Origin: Branchiostoma floridae
Taxonomy: Eukaryota; Chordata; Leptocardii; Amphioxiformes; Branchiostomatidae
NCBI RefSeq assembly: GCF_000003815.2
Contig: NC_049979.1
Span: 21,003,934 to 21,058,844, forward strand
DNA length: 54,911 bases
Direction: 5' to 3'
A program made the translations under genes and the position numbers. The stretch's first letter is position 1, and every line of letters begins with the position of its first letter. Below, in pieces: positions 47,601-54,911 of this stretch. Below the pieces are notes generated by a model. It saw only the letters and a list, made by a program, of their open reading frames with translations, searched no databases and was not told where the DNA came from.

Positions 47601-50600
47601 CGATTTTTATTCAGTAGACCTCCCGTGAAACAAAAACCTTGTTTCTGATTACGTGTCCTGAAGGACACTAATAAGTGAGATCCTTTTCTGCACCTTCTGT
47701 CATAGTCCTTTGGCCTAAAAGGTAAATATGTCGGCCATTCTAAATGGGGGATGAAGACAAATATACTGATGGTTACTCAGGCTGGAGGCCATGTTTCCAC
47801 AGTTGGTGGTCCTAGTGATGGGCACACCAAAAATAAACAGTGGGAGTTCCCCTCAAGAAATGTACAGGTGGGGTCACAGACTGGTGCATCAGTTTGAAAA
47901 GAATCTTTTAGAATCTAACTGAGAAATCAAGGTGGATGTGTATGGTTGGATAGCAAGGGTCTATAATCTGGGAAATGGTCCATTTCTGTCAATATTGACA
48001 GGGGGGGGGGGGGTATTGAAGTTGTAGATCAAAGAACCTCTGTATTGTGGGAAAGTTTGATTGACAAACTTGGCTGGTGGAATTGATGCTAGCAGCAGGT
48101 GAGGGGGAGGGGCCAACAGTCTGAGTGTGACATGGAAGTAAGCCAGTTCTGATTATATGTGAGATTGGAAATCCTGTAGATGAAGCCAGGGGATTTGAAA
48201 CAATAATATGAAAGGCTTCACACAGACAACAGGTATACTAGTATATATCTTTTGAAGGACAGTGCATATCTTTCCGTTACAATGAAAGTACAGAAGCTTT
48301 TAACACTTTTACCAAATTTTGCCTAGACGCAGAATTATACATTTAGTCCAATTTACTGCCAGAATAAGTAATACAGACATAGATAAAGACATACATTCTC
48401 TGTTGCTGGGGATTAGACCTGCTTAAAGCACCAGGATTTGCCTGGTATTTGGACAGGCATGTCCCTCCCTATTAGTACTATCATAGATTCACATGACATA
48501 CTTTGCCCCCTCTCTAGAAGAATCTTTCTACCTCATCAGTGTCTGCTAAATTATATCTCCTTCCATTTGTATATCAGAAATGGTTTCTTCAATTTTTTTA
48601 AGTAGTATAATCATGGCATATGAAAGACGTAGTTGCTCTTTTTTTCATTACTTTGTCCTTCACATATGTATTGCATTTTGTCATTATTATTCTTATGTCT
48701 CCAACACTACAAGCCTTGCTCCCATAACGTCAATCACAAGTGTGAACAATCTTGGTACTGACCCATGTTGGAGTGTTCTTTCTAAAATAAACTTTGAAAC
48801 AGCAACTTCATTCACATGCTGACCATGTGTACCAAAAAAGGGGCTTTGCAATCAAATAGGACAGCAACAAATCATGACCTTTATGTCCATGCCCTGTCCT
48901 TAATTACCTCTTGAAATGGCAAAGTTCACATGGTAAATTTTTGATATTGTCACTTGTCTAGTGGCAGGTGACAGATTTAGGTCACTATAAACCACATCTT
49001 GGATAACTGACCTGTCCTACTGGGGTGTATGAAGAAGTATAAGGTACTACATGAGTGACGTTTGAAATATTTCCTTCCGTTGTATAGATAAAATATCAAG
49101 TATCCTTTTACAAAGACTATACATTCTCATGTTATGATTAGACTCAAATTATCTGTTATTGGAAAGCACATTTAATGCTATTCTTAATTTCTCAAAAAAG
49201 AATATCTTTTTTGAATTTGGACTGTTATAGGTTCTGTTCAAGCATCCCGCCTACACACGTCCAATATTTTTTTCCCTTTCTATCTCTGTTGGGAGACAGT
49301 TTAAGCTAGTAGTCTTTCATCTTGATCTAACATCAACATTCTGTCCCACAGAGACAATCCCTAAATGTTAAGGAAGAGACTGGGATCCCAGGGAATCCTC
49401 TGGAGTGAGACTAAAGGGATTATGAACTGGCAGTACTGAACAAACCTGCCAGCAAAATGTCAACCTGAGATAATGTCATCATCAAAGCAGACATGCGGCT
49501 TGTTTACAAGACGCTCAAAATCCTAGTGATGACAGATAACTCATTAATACGTACTTAAGGGTGAAAATATGCCAGGACAGGCTAACTATGCAACTTGGAA
49601 GAATGGCATCACTTTCTGGGAGATTACATTGGTTTTTAACACTGCAATACAATGAGAAAGGATGAATCTCATACCTGCCTCTAAATCAGTATATGATGTA
49701 GACTAGACCATTTGTTTTTCTATTTGGTCATAAGAAATACAAACAGAAATGGACTAAACCTAACTTTAAACATAGCTGCGTGCTATTCTGTGTGACTTTT
49801 CAACTGCATTAATAAGATGCAAGAAAAACAATTTACGTCCAGCATTGGCTGTGCTTTAAAACATGCTTGTGTGCATATTACAAATGAATCATTTTGATAT
49901 GCAGTAAGCCCCACGTCTCACATGTGGGCAGACTAATGCTCGCAATCAAGATGCTAATCCACTTGTGGTAATTCTTCCAGACGAATCACAGTCTAATGAA
50001 GACTGGGCTTTAGCTAGAGCACAGTTTTGATGTACAGATAGTGAAGCAGTGTTTGAGTAATACGCAAAACGCCTATAGCCACATTCTTTCCTCAAACAGC
50101 ATAACTAAATACTCAATTAGGAGGGTTCATTTCTTTATGTATTGTTTTAAGGAGAAAAGGGCCTATGTGAGAAAACAACTACAAACTAATCTAAAAACAA
50201 AAGCATCCCATTACAAGTACTGTATCATATGGCTTATTGCAGAGGAAGTTATTCTTGACCACAGGGCTCCATAATTAGTCAAGGTGGACCGGAAAGAACT
50301 GTGAATCAGGTTCAAGTACTTAATTGCATGTTGCAGTGATCTTAGCTTTCCTTATAAAAAGGTGACCACTGTTCGCCCTTGCTTACCCTGCTTCCTGTCT
50401 TTATTCACTGGACAAAGAAACCAACAACACTGTTCTTATTATGGTCTACAAGGGACACAAAGCTGAAATCACCTCCTAGGGTTGTTTTGGAGAAACCGCT
50501 CCTTTCTTATCCTTTTTCTTGGCCAATGTAACATGCTAGTCAAGATAACAACAACCCCAGCTTTGGTTTCCCTGACCACAGTGCCAAACCCGATGTGTTA

Positions 50601-53600
50601 AGTACAAACACCTGCGATACCTTCCGGCAACGTGACACCAGGTGTGCCCTGCTCAGTGTTTTGCCTCCCGCTATCTTCCCTTCCACCTTCAGGCTCAACT
50701 TGGACCTTACAATAACCCATGGAATGCCTAAAATTTCTTCTGTTTCCCTTCTGATGGTTATCTATGTTGCTATCAGTAAAGTCTGGCTGGGGGTTTCTTT
50801 TCTTCCAGTCTGGTTCTCTCTGTTACAAAGGCCATATAAATGTAACAACCTGTTTAATGGTCAGGGGAACCTTTTTTTTCTCTACAAAACCCCACAAGAC
50901 GAAGCAATCAATATCTGAAAAAAAAAGTCTCCAAATCATCAACCTTCACCTTCTCTAGTCTAGGGCTGTTCCTTGCCTTTTGTAAAAGAGATAGATTTTT
51001 TTACAGAGACTTAAGCTACATCATCCTGTTTTCTTGGCATAGATCCATTTTGAGCGATTTTGGCTCCTGTTGACAATAGCATAATTTCTAGCCAAATGCA
51101 GTCATGGCACGTAATGTTATCATCGACCACGGCACAATCTTTCTTTTAGTGTCTAGCACAAGGGTTCATTGTCGTGTGGACAATAGTGTTCCTTCGACAG
51201 CTTATCTGGCAATTTTGATTGAGTGGAAAGTTGCCTGCTATCTTTGACGGTCATGCCAATTTTCCATTGAAAGCAAGCACAATCACATCCAATTTATATC
51301 ATGCTTTATAACTGAAACAGAAGGGACTACCCTTAAGATTAATGAAAAAAGAACATGCAAACTGACACTTTTGGTGGCTTTTGGTGCTACTGTATCTATT
51401 GATCAACAGATATTACACTGTGAGCGCTCTCCCCTTGGAGGTAATTGAAGAAAGAATGTGGCAACGCTTTCAGGTGTGACTTCTCTAACTGATCCTGAAA
51501 CGCACTCTCTGTGTGAAGCAATCAAAGCCGATATACAGCTTAACCAGAGATTGACAGAAAAGGAAAGTGACAGTAACTGCTAGAGAATTGGCCTCATGCC
51601 TGAAGTCTCACCAAAGGTGGGATTGGAAAGTGGAGCTGTGCCCACTAGTCACCCCATTGTATTGCTAAGCACCCAGAACATGACCCCTTTGTACCCTCCC
51701 TGCTTTCCTTTAGTTTCTACGCCTCTGTTCTGAGGGTAAAAATCTCTTTGGGTACAGAAAACTCCTATAACATTGTCATGCAGATATTCCTCTCAGATGC
51801 CGTTGCAGGTATTGAGGCCCCTGAATGGAGTGAATGGGACAGCCCTCGCCTTTGTGCTTCACACCTCACCCCTGACTAGTCTGACCCCTGCAGGTAATGG
51901 GGAGACGAAAATGGGATCTTAAATGGGCTTAACAAATCAACTGCCCTTTCTACCTGTGCTAAATGTGTTATTTTGCCTCTTTCCTGTTAGTTCTGTGATG
52001 TTGTTGAGAACAGAAATATGTAACTTTGTAACACAGGTTTTCTCTCGTAAGCACTTCCCTCTCTCACTCAACAATGCCCCAGTTTGTGTTTTGTTACCTG
52101 AAAGCCTGGTCGATCTATTACTGCATGCAAATCAAATGAATGTGACCGACATCAATTTCGACAACCAATTTGCCCTTTGAACTGATTTCCAAAATTTCAT
52201 TACTTCAAGCGGCGTAAACAAAATATGAGCAAAACCTAGTCAAGTATGCAAATGACCTGTCATAGTTTGAATCATTAATCCGTACTTAATTGCCAGCATT
52301 CGTTACTGGCGGCATAGTTCCGATTCAATCTCCGTTGAATTTGTTAGACATGAGTGCATTTGAAAGGCCTGCAGTGGTGGGGGGGACTGCATGCGGCGAT
52401 GCCCCAGAGCTTCCAACCCACCAATGAATAGAAAGCTTTTCCATCCTTTTCAGCTGCCATTTTCCACACATTCAGATTTTTTCCATGAAAAATCTTCTGT
52501 GACAAAGGGAGGCATTATCAGGCTTTGAACACTCCCTACCCTTTTGCACAATAAGAGATTTGTTATATGCTCCAAAGTGTTGTAATCAGCATCTAAGTAA
52601 GATTACTTTCCATGTGTATGGCACTGATAATAAGCAACTCTCAACATTACCTCTTCCACTTTTTCTATCACAGAAATGCAGAGTGATAATTTGCTCCCAA
52701 ATACATCTTAACTGTTGCAAATGATAATCTTTACCCCTTGGGGAAAATAGTGTATAACACAGCATTTACAACCAAGAAAGGAGAATTGAGCCCAGCACAA
52801 CCCATTCTTTAGGAGCTCATTGCAAATGAAGTCTGACATCAACCAATTTCAACACAAAATGACAAAAACACACTGCTGTGCTGCACCCCCAGTACCCTTT
52901 AATTAAATAAATTCTGGCCTAACTCTTTCAACTTTTGCCCTTGAAAGGTTGGTGATTAACCACTGTGATATCCAACTGCCTAGGTGCAATAACAAGCTGA
53001 CTGTGTAGCAACATCATATTGCGGTCATTTTCCCTGACTTTATCATACAAGACTGACTCTGTTGTATAAAAAAACTCCAGACAGGCAGGCTTTTTCAAGC
53101 CTCCACACATTCAGTGTAACGCGTTCAACACTATAGCAAATGTGTAACTTTCTCATTGTCACCTGCCTGTGAAAAGGTTTATAATCCCCATATCACCTAA
53201 TAACCGAGTCAGACTGTTTGTAATTGTGATCACTTCACACATAAAAAACCCATGCAGACATTCCAGATCTGGTATCTCCCCCAGGTATGTACTGCTTGAA
53301 CGTATGTTGTATTTGCTGAAAGCGGGCTTGGTAAACTTCGGTATATACGGCGCCACGGCGGCTCCGTGCTGGAGCCACGCTAAGTCACTCCTGAATGGCA
53401 CTCCTGCACATATCACACCCGCAAGTATTTGCAATAGGTTGACAAATTGCTGATATCGGTGCAATCGGGTAAACAACGGGCTCTTAGACAAACACGTCAC
53501 CTGTTCGTAGACATCTCCACATTCGTTCCACCTGTGAACACACAGTCGTCTCCCCTACCTGTCGATGACTCTTATACATACTCAAATATGGCAAGGACAT

Positions 53601-53783
53601 CATATACATAACATGTCCTTGAGGAAAGTGGCTCTTAACACCTAGACAAGTCCTAGCTTGCCTTAAAATAATCTTATCTCAATAAAATAGCAAAGTCTGC
53701 TACACTACACTTTGTTCCACTCTAAAGATAAGTACAGGAAATGTCTGTGGAAGACTTTAACATGAGAATGAAATGCGCCATAC
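38681..53783 (-). other. Intron 1 of robo, upstream 15.1 kb: no gene recognised
   Basis: This stretch separates the signal-peptide exon from the piggyBac-like element. I see no exon-like frame with acceptor and donor, and no clear transposon. It contains a run of 13 G near 48001, short ATG/GAT repeats near 45820-45850, and scattered CpG-containing islands (for example about 43040-43420 and 52250-52400) that could be regulatory. First introns of guidance receptor genes often carry enhancers; that is general knowledge, not shown here. Confidence 0.5.
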
Positions 53784-53853
53784 CTTTGGCTGTCCTCAGC
53801 ACCAGCACTGCGATGACTGCTTGGAGGAGAATCCTTGTCATCTTGCAATCCAT
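53784..53853 (-). CDS. robo: Robo exon 1: start codon and signal peptide
   Basis: Encodes residues 1-23, MDCKMTRILLQAVIAVLVLR followed by TAK: a short basic start and a hydrophobic core (ILLQAVIAVLVL), a typical signal peptide that sends the receptor to the secretory pathway. The ATG at 53853 has a strong Kozak context (GCCATGG). It ends in AAAG then GTATGG, a phase 1 donor; the leftover G plus CC of exon 2 makes Ala24. Another ATG 5 bases upstream (53858) is out of frame and stops after six codons. The phase match to the Ig1 exon 26.7 kb away supports the join, but an exon this small and far away is less certain than the others. Confidence 0.85.
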
Positions 53854-53858
53854 GGCAT
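53853..53858 (-). promoter_or_regulatory. Overlapping upstream ATG and Kozak start of robo
   Basis: Two ATGs sit 5 bases apart on the minus strand (53858 and 53853). The first (context aacgATGc) opens a six-codon frame, MPWIAR then stop, that overlaps the receptor start. The second, in a near-perfect Kozak context, is the one in frame with the signal peptide. Leaky scanning past the first ATG would be needed for cap-proximal initiation, so this could mildly damp translation. Confidence 0.5.
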
Positions 53859-54911
53859 CGTTCCACCTACACCCTCCTTTTCCACTTCCAAGTTCACTGT
53901 CTCAAACCTGCACAGCCGAAAACAGTAGATAAAAGACTGGTTAACTACAATGACAAGGTTGGCACAAAGATTTGCCAGTTGCGACTGGCTGTTGCAAAGC
54001 ACTATGGGAAGTACTACAAGCCAATTGTTCGATCTTCAAGGTATCGGGTAAAAAACACAGGGAAGAACCAACAACATCAACAAACAATGAAAATAGTTGG
54101 TTTGGGATTTCAAAGCTAACTGTTTATGGTCGCTATTTACATTGCAGCCGTAAAAAGTAGGGCAGAAACGAACTTCGATTTGTGCAGTAGATGGCTAAAC
54201 AATTCAATTTGAATTGCCAGCGAAGAAAAAGAAACAGGGTCGAAGCGCTCTATAAAGGAAGGCTCGCAGTCGAAGGGAAAGGGCGGCATCGTGTAAGTCG
54301 TCCCGTGATTGACACCCACACAATTTACAAAACATTGAGCTGAAAGGGAAGGTGGAAGTGTCAAAGTAGTTTGACTTTGTAATTTTGACCCCTTGGCACA
54401 ACAGTCTTATATCCGCTGTATATCTAACTTAGCCCTGTTCATGCCAGTTTTCCTTTTGATACAAGGATGATAGGAATGATCCTTACTGCTCCCATTTCTT
54501 TAATTCCCTTATGGCATGCATGGTTGGACTTTATGCTGGAGCAAACAAAGAAAACGATGATTCTTATCTGTAATGTTGGGTTACTTTTCAGTTTTAAGTT
54601 TCACATCCATGACAAGCTTCAGGGTAAGATAAGCATGAGAAAGCTTTTAAACAGGGTCTGTGTATGAAAGTGTATATTACTATCTGATGCCAGCAAGGAC
54701 TTCTGCCAGTCAAAACCACCAATCAATACAAATTGTTTTACCAGACACTTCTCACCCATGTCCTATCACTGAATTACCAGAAATTGTGACAAAGCAATCC
54801 GACTTCACTGCTAATAAATAAGCGGAGCAGCGTCCATGGGATATGCAATCACTTCTGATTACCTCCTGATATTGTCTCCTTCCTCATAAATGATACAGGA
54901 AAATCCAATTG
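53859..54911 (-). promoter_or_regulatory. Upstream region and 5' leader of robo, transcription start not located
   Basis: This 1.05 kb lies upstream of the robo start codon and holds no convincing gene. A possible splice acceptor (tgtgcag on the minus strand, exon edge at 53907) would imply a separate 5' untranslated exon. A canonical TATAAAGG lies at 54251-54258 but on the plus strand, pointing away from robo. Small frames on either strand look like chance. The core promoter of robo could be here or further upstream; sequence alone does not settle it. Confidence 0.35.

Overview
This window is eukaryotic and carries one long spliced gene on the minus strand: a Roundabout (Robo) axon-guidance receptor. 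The start codon is at about 53853 and transcription runs towards position 1. I reconstructed 19 coding exons joined by GT-AG introns whose phases all agree, giving 980 complete codons. They encode a signal peptide, five Ig domains, three fibronectin type III (FN3) domains, a transmembrane helix and the first part of the cytoplasmic tail. The rest of the tail (conserved motifs CC0 to CC3) lies beyond position 1. The order of domains and the strong match to vertebrate ROBO1/2 as I remember them, together with a single gene-dense receptor locus full of short DNA transposons, suggest an invertebrate chordate, most likely amphioxus (Branchiostoma). The species call is inference.

Layout from high to low coordinates. 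Positions 54911-53859 hold the upstream region and 5' leader. Exon 1 (53784-53853) encodes the signal peptide. Intron 1 is about 26.7 kb and holds most of the non-coding structure: a piggyBac-like element (37709-38680), a 244-bp Mutator-like MITE with 9-bp target duplications (34675-34918), a decayed coding-like stretch, a (TA)n tract with a 100-N gap, and a CpG-rich promoter-like region (about 31340-32450). Exons 2 to 15 (27040-8045) encode the ectodomain. Ig1 and Ig2 are each one exon; the other Ig and FN3 domains are each split over two. Intron 2 contains a 1231-bp hAT-like element carrying its own promoter-type motifs. Exon 16 (5902-6096) is the transmembrane exon. Exons 17 (27 nt) and 18 (46 nt) are tiny, and exon 19 (2974-3131) encodes a His/Cys-rich cytoplasmic segment with the Robo WLxxxWP signature.

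The main original result is the chain of two very small exons between the transmembrane exon and the WLxxxWP exon. They keep the reading frame, have good acceptors, and together restore a segment resembling the vertebrate VPSFTFTP stretch. An alternative donor in exon 16 would skip both in frame. All introns at domain boundaries are phase 1, while introns inside domains are phase 0 or 2.

No prokaryotic features, CRISPR arrays, tRNA or rRNA genes were recognised. Most open frames in the window are non-coding intron sequence or microsatellite.
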